This document shows positions 54,579 to 63,334 of a stretch of 64,000 bases of DNA, piece by piece; the first letter of the stretch is position 1; each line of letters starts with the position of its first letter. The DNA is from an uncultured Granulosicoccaceae bacterium. GTDB lineage: Bacteria; Pseudomonadota; Gammaproteobacteria; Granulosicoccales; Granulosicoccaceae. The position numbers were made by a program, and so were the translations under genes. The stretch spans positions 1 to 64,000 of the forward strand of contig CALGLE010000009.1 in NCBI GenBank assembly GCA_937930305.1. The letters run 5' to 3'. Under the pieces are notes generated by a model. The model was not told the origin of the DNA. It did no database searches and saw nothing but the letters and a program-made list of their open reading frames with translations.

Positions 54579-55181
54579 TTAAAGCTTTCGATCTTGAAGT
54601 GGTGTAGCGTTTTCAAGTAACGCAATTAATGCTTCTGCATCAGCCGCCACATGCAATAAATCTCGGTGGGCGGTGCGCATGAAACCACTCTGGGTAGCGT
54701 TGTCTAGAAAACTCAATAAATGGTCGTAGTAACCGTTCACATTCAACAGGCCAATCGGCTTCGTGTGATACCCCAGCTGCGCCCACGTCATGACTTCAAA
54801 CAGCTCTTCTAAGGTTCCCAAGCCACCTGGCAAGGCAACAAAGGCGTCTGAGATGTCCGCCATTTTGGCTTTTCGCTCGTGCATGCCGTCGGTAATGTGC
54901 AAGCTGGTTAAGCCCGCGTGAGCCACTTCCACTTCCACAAGAGACTGAGGAATGACCCCAATGACCTCAGCGCCGTGCTCAAGCACACGGTCGGCTAAGG
55001 CGCCCATCAAACCGATGTCGGCACCACCGTATACGAGGCTGCGTTGGCACTGACCAATCAGGTCGGCCAGCGAGAGGCTGGCTGCACGATAAGCGGGAGA
55101 GTCTCCTGCGCTTGATCCGCAAAACACACAGATCGAGCGCAGGGCTTTAGACGGGGGACTAGAAGAGGTAGACAAAGACAA
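54579..55181 (-). CDS. LOG-family protein (TIGR00730-type phosphoribohydrolase)
   Basis: A 200-residue LOG protein: ICVFCGSSAGDSPAYR at the N-terminus, VYGGADIGLMGALADRVLE, and the diagnostic PGGLGTLEELFEVMTWAQLG. The family removes ribose-5-phosphate from nucleotide monophosphates such as cytokinin ribosides. No ATG fits the start: the frame begins with TTG at 55181 (or TTG at 55175), overlapping the end of coxC by 23 (or 17) bases. It is inserted between oxidase genes on the same strand, which is unusual. Confidence 0.87.
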   Translation of the reverse strand: MSLSTSSSPPSKALRSICVFCGSSAGDSPAYRAASLSLADLIGQCQRSLVYGGADIGLMGALADRVLEHGAEVIGVIPQSLVEVEVAHAGLTSLHITDGMHERKAKMADISDAFVALPGGLGTLEELFEVMTWAQLGYHTKPIGLLNVNGYYDHLLSFLDNATQSGFMRTAHRDLLHVAADAEALIALLENATPLQDRKL

Positions 55182-56031
55182 ACAAGCCTAACCAAACCAC
55201 ATCAACAAAGTGCCAGTACCAGGCTGCCGCTTCAAACGCAAAGTGATTTTCTGCCGTGAAATGCCCCTTGGCGCCTCGCAGCATGACGACAAACAGCATG
55301 ATAGCCCCCATACAAACGTGGAAGCCATGAAAACCGGTCAGCATGAAGAAAGTTGAGCCGTAGATGCCACTGGACATTTTCAAGCCAAGATGGGCATAGG
55401 CTTCGTAGTATTCCACCGCTTGGCAGAGAACAAAGATAAAACCCAGTGCAACAGTCGCTGCCAACCAGCGCACCATTTTTTTACGGTCACCGTCTTTGAT
55501 GGCGTGGTGAGCAACGGTGCATGTGAACCCACTGGTTAACAGCAGCAAAGTGTTGATCAGCGGTAAACCAAACCAGCCCATGGGCTGAAAACCACCGCCG
55601 ATATTGGCGGGCCCATCGCTTGGCCAAACATAGTCGTGTCCTGCCCAAAGCACGGCATTGGTGACGTCCGCACCACCGGCACCTTCACCACCTAGCCAGG
55701 GGCCAGAGAATTGTCGGGCGTAGAACAACGCACCGAAAAACGCACCGAAAAACATGACTTCGGAAAAAATGAACCAGCTCATGCACATACGAAAAGAGGT
55801 ATCGACCTGCCCGTTATAAGTGCCGGCCTGACTTTCATTGATCACGGTTGTGAACCAACCGAAAAGCATGAAGACCATGATGGCTAAGCCAACATAGAAC
55901 ATCAGTTGGCCAGAGCCAGAACCATTCATCCAGGAGCCCAGGCCCATGAACGTAATAAATAAGCCGATTGATCCGACGATGGGCCAGCGGGCTTCGTGCG
56001 GAATATAGTAGCCGTCGGTAGCGGTGCTCAT
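55159..56031 (-). CDS. coxC: Cytochrome c oxidase subunit III
   Basis: A 290-residue subunit with seven helices. Family motifs are WFIFSEVMFFGAFFGALFYARQ, TLLLLTSGFTCTVAHHAI, GSTFFMLTGFHGFHV and the C-terminal AAAWYWHFVDVVWLGLFVFVYLF. It starts on the ATGA overlap with ctaG. It stabilises the catalytic core and binds lipids. Confidence 0.96.
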   Translation of the reverse strand: MSTATDGYYIPHEARWPIVGSIGLFITFMGLGSWMNGSGSGQLMFYVGLAIMVFMLFGWFTTVINESQAGTYNGQVDTSFRMCMSWFIFSEVMFFGAFFGALFYARQFSGPWLGGEGAGGADVTNAVLWAGHDYVWPSDGPANIGGGFQPMGWFGLPLINTLLLLTSGFTCTVAHHAIKDGDRKKMVRWLAATVALGFIFVLCQAVEYYEAYAHLGLKMSSGIYGSTFFMLTGFHGFHVCMGAIMLFVVMLRGAKGHFTAENHFAFEAAAWYWHFVDVVWLGLFVFVYLF

Positions 56032-56630
56032 TGGCTGATTTCCTGTGCAAAACTTGTTAAAGAGGGACTCAAACTGGCCGTGGAATTATCACCCGGCGAG
56101 CTGAAAAAAGTATAAGACAAAGTGACTCTATCTACATTGAGCGGCAGATCCGGGTCAATGATAAAGATCAGCGGCATATCTTTCGTTGCGCGCGGCTCAA
56201 ACACTTGCTGTGTGAAGCAAAAACACTCCGTTTTATTGAAGTATTTTGCCGCCGCCGCTGGCGTTACGCTAGGGGTTGCCTGGCCAATTGTGGTGTTGTC
56301 AGACAGGTTCTGGGCAAAGTACGTGGTTTGATAGGTTTGCCCCGGCTTCACCTGCATCTGATCAACGGTAGGGCGAAAATCCCAGGCCCCCGAGGCATTG
56401 ATGGTTGAGGTGAATTCTACAATCACCTCGCGATTTGGATCAACCTTCGCAGCTTCTGCTTCAGCAATGGACACACGTCCAGTTTTCCCATTCAAGCCGG
56501 TGACTTCGCAAATGATGTCGTAAATTGGCACCATCGCGTAACCAAAACCGAACATGGCAACAGCCAATGCCAGCATTTTACCGGCCACCATCGCATGCGC
56601 TTTGCCAGTAGCTCTCGGGTGATCACTCAT
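56028..56630 (-). CDS. ctaG: Cytochrome c oxidase assembly protein CtaG (Cox11)
   Basis: A 200-residue Cox11/CtaG copper chaperone for the CuB site: one N-terminal helix (about 18-36), then YDIICEVTGLNGKTGR, the copper-binding CFCF in TECFCFTQQVFEP, and PLIFIIDPDLP. The ATG at 56630 shares an ATGA overlap with the stop of a small 46-residue gene; an in-frame start at 56684 lies inside that gene. Order coxA, small ORF, ctaG, coxC is the standard gammaproteobacterial cluster. Confidence 0.94.
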   Translation of the reverse strand: MSDHPRATGKAHAMVAGKMLALAVAMFGFGYAMVPIYDIICEVTGLNGKTGRVSIAEAEAAKVDPNREVIVEFTSTINASGAWDFRPTVDQMQVKPGQTYQTTYFAQNLSDNTTIGQATPSVTPAAAAKYFNKTECFCFTQQVFEPRATKDMPLIFIIDPDLPLNVDRVTLSYTFFSSPGDNSTASLSPSLTSFAQEISQ

Positions 56631-56767
56631 GCAATTTGGCCTTTTCCGTACATGATGTACAAGATACTTCCGCCGTATAAGCACACCGCCAAGATGCCCA
56701 ACAATATCGGCAATCGATACTTTTGAAAAAAGCTTGGCTGTGTGTCGTTAGACATGGCAGTGCTCAT
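56627..56767 (-). CDS. Small single-helix protein of the oxidase cluster
   Basis: A 46-residue ORF between coxA and ctaG. It has a polar N-terminus (MSTAMSNDTQPSFFQKYRLP), one hydrophobic helix (about 20-38, ILLGILAVCLYGG) and a short tail YIMYGKGQIA. Its TGA overlaps the ctaG ATG. A second ATG at 56755 could be the real start. Small one-helix proteins at this position are known in oxidase clusters as assembly proteins; I infer that role from location and topology only. Confidence 0.7.
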   Translation of the reverse strand: MSTAMSNDTQPSFFQKYRLPILLGILAVCLYGGSILYIMYGKGQIA

Positions 56768-56802
56768 CAGAACGCTATGCTCTTAAAAGAACCATCACGC
56801 GC

Positions 56803-58413
56803 TTAGCGCGTGATGGTGGATGGTGTAATGGTGGGTGACTCTTCAAAGGTGTGATACGGCGCCGGTGAATCGACCGTCCATTCCAAACCTCGAGCCCCTT
56901 CCCACACTTCGCCCGTGGCTTTCTCGCCACCTTTGATGCATTTGAAGATGATGTACACAAACATCAGCTGGCTAAAACCAAAACCAAACGCGCCGATGGT
57001 GGCAATCATGTTCCAGTCAGCGAACTGCAAGCTGTAGTCGGGAATTCGACGTGGCATGCCCGCCAATCCCACAAAGTGCATCGGGAAGAACAATACATTC
57101 ACGAAGATGGTTGAAATCCAGAAGTGCAATTTCCCAAGTTTCTCGTCGTACATGTTGCCAGTCCACTTTGGAATCCAAAAGTAGGTGGCCGCCATAATTG
57201 AGTAGATCGCGCCAGGCACCAACACATAGTGGAAGTGCGCTACCACGAAGTAGGTGTCGTGGTATTGAATGTCAGCCGGCGTAATAGCCAGCATTAACCC
57301 AGACAAACCACCAATGGTGAACATAATGACGAAGCCAATGGCGAACAACATGGGCGTTTCAAATGTCATGGAGCCACGCCACATGGTAGACACCCAGTTA
57401 AATACTTTCACACCCGTGGGCACCGATATCATCATGGTGGAGAACATAAAGAACAGTTCCCCCGCCAACGGCATGCCGGTGGTGAACATGTGATGCGCCC
57501 ATACGATGAACGATAAGAACGCAATCGATGCGGTTGCATACACCATGGAATCATAACCAAACAGCTGCTTGCGCGAGAAGGTTGGAAGGATGTGAGAGAT
57601 GATGCCAAACGCAGGCAAAATCAAAATATAAACTTCAGGGTGACCGAAGAACCAGAAAATGTGCTGATACATAACCGGGTCACCACCACCGGCGGCGCTA
57701 AAGAAGCTGGTTTCAAAAAAGCGATCGGTTAACAGCATGGTTACCGCCCCAGCAAATACTGGGATGGTGGCGATTAACAAGAAAGCGGTGATTAACCACG
57801 TCCATACAAACATAGGCATTTGCATTAACGTCATGCCTGGTGCGCGCATATTGAAGATGGTTGCCACAATATTGATGGAACCCATGACCGATGAGATACC
57901 CAAGAAGTGAATGGCGAAAATAACAAACGCAAAGCTATCGCCCATCTGCAGCACTAAGGGCGGGTACATCGTCCAACCGCCCGCGGGACCACCAGAATCC
58001 ATAAACAAAGTGGATAGCATGATGGTGAATGCAAACGGCATGATCCAGAAAGACCAGTTGTTCAAGCGAGGCAAGGCCATATCAGGTGCGCCCAGCATCA
58101 TCGGAATCATCCAGTTGGCTAAACCGACGAACGCAGGCATGACCACACCGAAGATCATGACGATGGCGTGCATGGTGGTCATGGAGTTAAAGAACATAGG
58201 GTCAACGACACTAATGCCCGGAGACCACAGTTCGGCGCGGATGATCAATGCCATGCCACCGCCGATGAAAAACATAATGAGCGAGAACCACAGATACAAG
58301 GTACCAATGTCTTTGTGGTTGGTGGTTGTGACCCAACGCATTAAGCCAGGTGCTGGCCCGTGGTGGTCGTGATCGCCGTGATGTGCGTCGTGCCCAGCGT
58401 CAGAGTAACTCAT
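56803..58413 (-). CDS. coxA: Cytochrome c oxidase subunit I
   Basis: A 536-residue heme-copper oxidase subunit I, twelve helices. Conserved residues include H82 (MTTMHAIVMIFG), the active-site H258 and Y262 (WFFGHPEVYILILPAFG), the HH pair in IVWAHHMFTTG, and HFHYVL near YDTYFVVAHFHYVL for the hemes. The N-terminus has a His-rich stretch (six histidines in residues 8-19) that is unusual. It shares one base with coxB's stop (TAATG). The A-type core (D-channel N and D residues) points to a proton-pumping aa3/caa3 oxidase. Confidence 0.97.
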   Translation of the reverse strand: MSYSDAGHDAHHGDHDHHGPAPGLMRWVTTTNHKDIGTLYLWFSLIMFFIGGGMALIIRAELWSPGISVVDPMFFNSMTTMHAIVMIFGVVMPAFVGLANWMIPMMLGAPDMALPRLNNWSFWIMPFAFTIMLSTLFMDSGGPAGGWTMYPPLVLQMGDSFAFVIFAIHFLGISSVMGSINIVATIFNMRAPGMTLMQMPMFVWTWLITAFLLIATIPVFAGAVTMLLTDRFFETSFFSAAGGGDPVMYQHIFWFFGHPEVYILILPAFGIISHILPTFSRKQLFGYDSMVYATASIAFLSFIVWAHHMFTTGMPLAGELFFMFSTMMISVPTGVKVFNWVSTMWRGSMTFETPMLFAIGFVIMFTIGGLSGLMLAITPADIQYHDTYFVVAHFHYVLVPGAIYSIMAATYFWIPKWTGNMYDEKLGKLHFWISTIFVNVLFFPMHFVGLAGMPRRIPDYSLQFADWNMIATIGAFGFGFSQLMFVYIIFKCIKGGEKATGEVWEGARGLEWTVDSPAPYHTFEESPTITPSTITR

Positions 58414-59612
58414 TAGTTAACTCCCTCAGTAATATCAAATTGGTTGATCGTTGCGCTGCTTTGCATCAAGCCTTGGCGCAGAGATTTCATTTGGTATGGC
58501 TGTACGGTGTCACCTAAGTCATTGCCAAAAGCGTTGCGTTGATAGGTAATAACAGCCGCTAAATCAACGTCGTTGAGTTTTGAACCGAAGGCGCTCATAG
58601 GCGTATTTGCCACGCCCATTAAGACCGTTTGCACATGCGTGCTGACATCACCGGTGACGATGTTACTGCCTGCAATGGCAGGGAACATACCGGGAATGCC
58701 TTGGCCATCGACTTGGTGGCAGCCCAAGCAGTTTGCGCCGTAGACTTTCTCACCTTGGGCAACCAGCTCTTCTTTACTCCACTGACGATCGCTTTTGTTG
58801 GCGTTAGCGGCCATCTGCTCTCGCTGCTCAACCACCCATTGGTCGTATTCTTCTTGCGGCACTGCGTGAACAACGACCGGCATGAAACCATGATCACGCC
58901 CGCACAATTCCGTGCACTTGCCACGATAAATGCCAGGCTCTTCAATCAGCGCCCAGTTCTCGTTAATGAAACCAGGATTTGCGTCTTTCTTCACCGACAA
59001 GGCAGGCACCCACCAAGAGTGGATTACGTCGGCGGCGGTGTGTAGAAAACGAATCTTCTTACCGACTGGCACCACCAGTGGTTTGTCGACTTCAAGCAGG
59101 TAGTTTTCACCGAATTGGCTGAGGTCCGCACCCGAATCCATTTGCCGAGCTGCATTGTGCTCAGGATGCAGCTGACTATAGAACGAAATATCTTCGTCTA
59201 AATATTCGTACTGCCAACGCCATTGGTAGCCAGTGACTTTGATGGACATTTCCGAGTCGCTGAAGTCTTCCATTTTTATTAATACGCGAGCGGCCGGAAT
59301 GGCCATTGCAATCAATATGACCAATGGCACGATCGTCCAGACGATCTCTACCGTAGTGCTTTCGTGAAAGTCAGCGGCCACCGCGCCTTGCGATTTGCGG
59401 TGCTTGAAGATGGAATAAAACATGACACCAAACACCAGTGCACCGATGATGCAGCAGATATAGAAAATTGCCATGTGCAGACCGTAGACTTGGCGACTGA
59501 CTTCCGTCACGCCCTCGGTCATGTTCAACGCTCCCCAATCGGCCATAGCAACGCTCGGTATTACCGCCGCTGCCAGTCCGATGAGCACCCATCGAATGAT
59601 GCCAAACCTCAT
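58413..59612 (-). CDS. coxB: Cytochrome c oxidase subunit II with fused cytochrome c domain
   Basis: A 399-residue subunit II: signal peptide (1-24), two helices, then a CuA domain with H198, C233, E235, C237, H241 and M244 (GKCTELCGRDHGFM). A fused C-terminal cytochrome c domain carries C295-x2-C298-H299 (NCLGCHQVDGQG) and M in TPMSAFG. The fusion makes this a caa3-type oxidase. I use the ATG at 59612, with GGAGAG eight bases upstream; a TTG at 59633 has no support. First subunit gene of the oxidase operon, downstream of DUF2244. Confidence 0.96.
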   Translation of the reverse strand: MRFGIIRWVLIGLAAAVIPSVAMADWGALNMTEGVTEVSRQVYGLHMAIFYICCIIGALVFGVMFYSIFKHRKSQGAVAADFHESTTVEIVWTIVPLVILIAMAIPAARVLIKMEDFSDSEMSIKVTGYQWRWQYEYLDEDISFYSQLHPEHNAARQMDSGADLSQFGENYLLEVDKPLVVPVGKKIRFLHTAADVIHSWWVPALSVKKDANPGFINENWALIEEPGIYRGKCTELCGRDHGFMPVVVHAVPQEEYDQWVVEQREQMAANANKSDRQWSKEELVAQGEKVYGANCLGCHQVDGQGIPGMFPAIAGSNIVTGDVSTHVQTVLMGVANTPMSAFGSKLNDVDLAAVITYQRNAFGNDLGDTVQPYQMKSLRQGLMQSSATINQFDITEGVN

Positions 59613-59676
59613 AAGGTTTCTCTCCAAAGTCAAGACTTAATCTAAAAACTGATTGTTTCGCTGCCCCAGTAAACGC

Positions 59677-60147
59677 TTACGGCAACCAAACTTTTAATTT
59701 GTTATAGAGCGTCCTTTTCTCTTCTCTTCCTAACGCCATACCAAGCGCATAACGCTTGCCGTGTGCCGCCACTTCCAACACACCCACCTCGAACTCGTTA
59801 TCGGGGCAGTGATATCTCAATCGCGACCAATGCCGCGGCAGAGCAACTACTTTGTCCGGTTGGGTCTCACCCCATTCCAGCTTCACCGAATCATCCGCAA
59901 CGGTGATCACTTCCTTGCGGGCCAATTTCTTGACCGTCAGATACAAGCAATACAACACCAATATCGCTTCTGCCCCCGCGAAAGGCACCACCAGCCAAAA
60001 TCCTTGACTGGCCAAGGCCAATGCGATGCCCATGACAATAAGCCCAAGAGCGCCAGCCAACCATAGGTTGGCTTTCCAACTCATGGACTGATTGCCTTGA
60101 ACAACAAAGCGAACAGCATCTGGGGCCAGTGCTTGTTCGCGAATCAT
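59677..60147 (-). CDS. DUF2244 membrane protein
   Basis: A 156-residue protein with two central helices (about 27-45 and 52-68) and a soluble C-terminal half: VKLEWGETQPDKVVALPRHWSRLRY and VLEVAAHGKRYALGMALGREEKRTL. This is the DUF2244 family, usually found just upstream of cox genes and thought to help the oxidase locus. The 65-base gap to coxB holds no obvious terminator, so co-transcription is likely. Confidence 0.82.
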   Translation of the reverse strand: MIREQALAPDAVRFVVQGNQSMSWKANLWLAGALGLIVMGIALALASQGFWLVVPFAGAEAILVLYCLYLTVKKLARKEVITVADDSVKLEWGETQPDKVVALPRHWSRLRYHCPDNEFEVGVLEVAAHGKRYALGMALGREEKRTLYNKLKVWLP

Positions 60148-60240
60148 ACGAACTGCCTCCCCATGCCGAAGTGATTCCGAGCGTCGAATGTCTTCATTTT
60201 AGCCGACTGCACAAGTTTTCTCACAACGAACGCGATGATT

Positions 60241-61155
60241 CTAACGTTTCCAAGAACCTTGCAGTTCACTAACCGGGATCTTGTACTCTTCATTAGAGCT
60301 GTGCCGTTTTGGGCTGAATTCCGCTTTCCAAGCATGACCATGCACCAACTCCAAGCCAACTGAAAATTTAGACGTGTTGTCGTGAATCTGCCGCGCCTGC
60401 CTGGGCGTGATTAAACCCTTGCGCCGACCACACGCCATATTCACCAATCCAAACACTTGCAACTCCGCCTCCAAAGCAGCCACAGAGGAATAGTTGAGCT
60501 GCAAGCTATCCCGATCCAATACTGGGTCAGCCAAGCCAGCGTTGAGCATGGCATCACCCAAATCGTGCATATCAATCAAACCCGAGATGTGCGGATAGCT
60601 GTCCAACTGTGCCCAGCGCTGGCGATATTCCAGCAAGGTATCTGGACCTAAACTGCTGAATAAGAAGGCCCCACCTGGCTTTAATACGCGTGCTACTTCC
60701 GAAAAGACTTGCCGCGGATTTTGGCAAAACGGCAAGCATAAATTGGATACCACTAAATCGAACCGCTCATTATCGAAAGGCAAACTGTGTGGATCAGCCG
60801 AGATAATGTGGGTCGGTTTTTTTTGACCAAACGAGGTAATCCGGTTCAACCAGTTCTTAGGTTTCGGTTTTTCATCGCCTTCTAGGCCCAATTTTTCCAG
60901 ACTGACCCCCGTCATTTCGCAATTGGGGTAGAGCATATTTAAAGCCTCAAATTGCTCGCCCTGACGACACCCCAGATCCAGAAGTTGTTTGGGCTCAATC
61001 AGCAATAACGGCAATCGCTCAAGCAATTGCTGGCTGACCGCTTGCATGACGGCATCATCAGCTTTCTGGCCACGCGCCTTTGCGCGCACCCGCGCGTGAT
61101 GCTGAGCGCGCGCTACGCGTGTGATGTCTTCAGGCGCATAATCATCAGGGGCCAT
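60241..61155 (-). CDS. BioC-like SAM-dependent methyltransferase
   Basis: A 304-residue class I methyltransferase: SAM motif LLDLGCRQGEQFEAL, then LPFDNERFDLVVSNLCLPFC, PRQVFSEVARVLKPGGAFLFSSLGPDTLLEYR and DMHDLGDAMLNAGLADPV, all close to BioC (malonyl-ACP methyltransferase of biotin synthesis). The 50-residue tail is not typical. No other bio gene is nearby. Start uncertain: GTG at 61167 or ATG at 61155; neither has a good ribosome-binding site. Divergent from plsY. Confidence 0.75.
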   Translation of the reverse strand: MAPDDYAPEDITRVARAQHHARVRAKARGQKADDAVMQAVSQQLLERLPLLLIEPKQLLDLGCRQGEQFEALNMLYPNCEMTGVSLEKLGLEGDEKPKPKNWLNRITSFGQKKPTHIISADPHSLPFDNERFDLVVSNLCLPFCQNPRQVFSEVARVLKPGGAFLFSSLGPDTLLEYRQRWAQLDSYPHISGLIDMHDLGDAMLNAGLADPVLDRDSLQLNYSSVAALEAELQVFGLVNMACGRRKGLITPRQARQIHDNTSKFSVGLELVHGHAWKAEFSPKRHSSNEEYKIPVSELQGSWKR

Positions 61156-61206
61156 CAATCGGTACACTCGTGGACAGGTCTTACATCATTTGAGGAGTTC
61201 ATTGTC

Positions 61207-61806
61207 GTGCTTGCAGCTTTAATGGCCAGTCTAGCGGCCAGTGTGTTGGCGTATTTCGTTGGGTCAATTTCTGCAGCTATTTTAGTCTGCCGGGCCTTGG
61301 GATTGCCTGACCCGCGGAGCGATGGCTCTGGCAACCCAGGCGCCACCAATGTACTCCGTATTGGCGGCAAAAAACCGGCTGCGTTAACCCTAGTCGGCGA
61401 TTTGGCGAAAGGCCTAATTCCGGTCGCTATCGCCAACGCGCTCAGCCAAGACACAACGCTCATAGCACTGGTGGGTTTGGGTGCATTACTGGGGCATCTG
61501 TACCCGATATTTTTTGACTTCAAAGGCGGCAAGGGTGTGGCCACAGCCTTTGGGATTACCTTTGGTTTAAACCCTATCGCTGGTGTGGTGGCAGCGGTTT
61601 GCTGGGGTGCTAGCGCGTTTCTGTTCAAACGCTCATCGCTGGCCGCACTCATCACATTTTCTGTGCTGCCGGTATATTGGCTTTGGCAGCAAGCGCCCAC
61701 CTATGCCGTACTTAGCGTGTTAATCGCAGGTTTGTTGTATTACACCCACCGTGGCAACGTTCAGCGCCTGTTGGACGGCACCGAACCCAAAATCGGCAAA
61801 CGCTAG
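61207..61806 (+). CDS. plsY: Glycerol-3-phosphate acyltransferase PlsY
   Basis: A 199-residue integral membrane enzyme with five helices and signatures [32 protein letters not shown] and [12 protein letters not shown]. It transfers acyl from acyl-phosphate to glycerol-3-phosphate, the first step of phospholipid synthesis. I take the GTG at 61207 because GAGGAG lies nine bases upstream. An ATG at 61222 would be too far from it, and longer in-frame versions read into the BioC-like gene. It overlaps the convergent tsaD by four bases. Confidence 0.92.
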   Translation: MLAALMASLAASVLAYFVGSISAAILVCRALGLPDPRSDGSGNPGATNVLRIGGKKPAALTLVGDLAKGLIPVAIANALSQDTTLIALVGLGALLGHLYPIFFDFKGGKGVATAFGITFGLNPIAGVVAAVCWGASAFLFKRSSLAALITFSVLPVYWLWQQAPTYAVLSVLIAGLLYYTHRGNVQRLLDGTEPKIGKR

Positions 61807-62873
61807 CCGGCGTTTTCAAACACCTTGCCCACTTTACTTAGTTCATGCAGTGGCCAACGCGGTCGAACACCCAACGACCCATCGACGAGGTCATCGTGCT
61901 GACCGGCTTTAATTCGATGAGCGCCCGCCACAGCAATCATGGCGCCATTGTCGGTGCAGAACGCCAACGCAGGATAAAAGGCCTGCCAATCATGTTTAGC
62001 GCATAGGGAGCTGACGCGTTCGCGCAATACTTGATTAGCACTCACCCCACCCGAAATAACTAAGCGCTGGTAACCGGTGTGCTCCATCGCGCGCACGCAT
62101 TTTTTTAATAAGGTGTCCACCACCGCCTCTTCAAATGAAGCCGCCAAATCACTTAACCAAGCTGCGCGCGCAGCTTCATCACCCAAATACTGGGCTTCCC
62201 ATTGACGATGCTGAACTATGGCCGCAGTTTTCAAACCACTGAAACTGAAGTCCATTCCAGGCCGGTCTAACATGGGTCTAGGTAACGGCACTGCCTTGGG
62301 ATTTCCATTTTTGGCTATGGCGGCCAAATGCGGGCCACCTGGATAGGGCAGACCTAGCATTTTGGCGGTTTTATCAAAGGCCTCGCCAGCTGCGTCGTCA
62401 ATGGATTCCCCCAACACTTGGTAACCACCCACGCCAGTCACATCCACCAATAGCGTGTGACCACCGGATACCAGCAAGCAAACAAACGGAAATTCTGGCG
62501 CTGAGTCTTCCAACATCGGTGCTAATAAATGCCCTTCCATGTGGTGCACCCCCAACGCGGGGATACCCAAACCGAAGGCCAAAGAGCGCGAAAACTGCGC
62601 CCCAGTTAACAAGGCACCAGCCAATCCAGGCCCTTGGGTGTACGCCACCCCATCCAAATCCGCGGTCGTCAAGTTCGTTTGTTCCAACAGGGAATTTAAT
62701 AATGGCACCAGCCGTTTAATGTGATCTCGCGACGCTAATTCAGGCACGACGCCACCATATAGGGCGTGTTCGTCCACCTGACTGTGCAGCACATGGCCCA
62801 GCAGACCGGCCTTTGTGTCGAAAATAGCCAGCCCCGTTTCATCACAAGAGGACTCGCAACCAAGGATTTTCAT
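61803..62873 (-). CDS. tsaD: tRNA N6-threonylcarbamoyladenosine synthase TsaD
   Basis: A 356-residue TsaD (Gcp/YgjD). [19 protein letters not shown] opens the ASKHA-fold, the metal-binding H111 and H115 lie in HHMEGHL, and [22 protein letters not shown] and [14 protein letters not shown] are family motifs. It makes t6A37 in ANN-decoding tRNAs with TsaB, TsaC and TsaE. The ATG at 62873 matches homologues; an in-frame start at 62948 would add 25 unrelated residues. Divergent from rpsU, convergent with plsY. Confidence 0.96.
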   Translation of the reverse strand: MKILGCESSCDETGLAIFDTKAGLLGHVLHSQVDEHALYGGVVPELASRDHIKRLVPLLNSLLEQTNLTTADLDGVAYTQGPGLAGALLTGAQFSRSLAFGLGIPALGVHHMEGHLLAPMLEDSAPEFPFVCLLVSGGHTLLVDVTGVGGYQVLGESIDDAAGEAFDKTAKMLGLPYPGGPHLAAIAKNGNPKAVPLPRPMLDRPGMDFSFSGLKTAAIVQHRQWEAQYLGDEAARAAWLSDLAASFEEAVVDTLLKKCVRAMEHTGYQRLVISGGVSANQVLRERVSSLCAKHDWQAFYPALAFCTDNGAMIAVAGAHRIKAGQHDDLVDGSLGVRPRWPLHELSKVGKVFENAG

Positions 62874-62879
62874 GAATGA

Positions 62880-62909
62880 TTGAATTGTTGGACCATTAAT
62901 CGCTATACT
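62880..62909 (+). promoter_or_regulatory. Candidate sigma-70 promoter for rpsU
   Basis: TTGAAT (62880-62885) and TATACT (62904-62909; five of six) are separated by 18 bases and lie about 40 bases before the rpsU ATG, in the 77-base tsaD/rpsU gap. Confidence 0.55.
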
Positions 62910-62950
62910 ATCGGGCTTTTCGCGAACATGTTTCCTGAGTCCAACCACCC

Positions 62951-63166
62951 ATGCCGTCAGTTAAGGTAAAAGAGAACGAGCCGTTTGAGATGGCTCTGCG
63001 TCGATTCAAACGCTCCTGCGAAAAAGCAGGCGTTTTGACAGAGACACGCCGTCGTGAGTTTTATGAAAAGCCAACTGCTGAGCGTAAGCGCAAAGCAGCA
63101 GCTGCCGTAAAGCGTCACCAGAAGAAATTATCTAAAGAGCAGTCGCGCCGAAACCGCTTGTACTAG
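62951..63166 (+). CDS. rpsU: Ribosomal protein bS21
   Basis: 71 residues: [20 protein letters not shown] and the basic tail ([21 protein letters not shown]) typical of bS21, needed for translation initiation in gammaproteobacteria. It is divergent from tsaD, as in E. coli and Pseudomonas. Usually yqeY/dnaG/rpoD follow; here yqeY follows, then gltD. Confidence 0.98.
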   Translation: MPSVKVKENEPFEMALRRFKRSCEKAGVLTETRRREFYEKPTAERKRKAAAAVKRHQKKLSKEQSRRNRLY

Positions 63167-63182
63167 GGCCTGCCTCTTTAGT

Positions 63183-63224
63183 AAAAAGTGCACCCCTTTG
63201 TTTTTCTAAGGGGCTTAGCTTTTT
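63183..63224 (+). terminator. Probable intrinsic terminator after rpsU
   Basis: CCCCTT (63193-63198) pairs with AAGGGG (63208-63213) over a nine-base loop, with flanking AAAAAG and CTTTTT that can extend the stem across an internal loop; the 3' side is a T run. It lies about 16-26 bases past the rpsU stop. It could be a partial terminator as in other rpsU operons. Confidence 0.5.
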
Positions 63225-63334
63225 AACATCCCCTATGCGCCGAATCTAACGATTCGGTTGCAGGGCCATAATTCGGTCGGCTGCCTGCACGACTGGGCCC
63301 GTCCCTAACCAGCCAATCCTTTACGGACACGTTC

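Noticed and set aside
57911..58372. 153-residue open frame on the plus strand inside coxA
   Set aside because: It lies opposite the highly conserved subunit I gene and has a composition mirroring its codons; no family resemblance.
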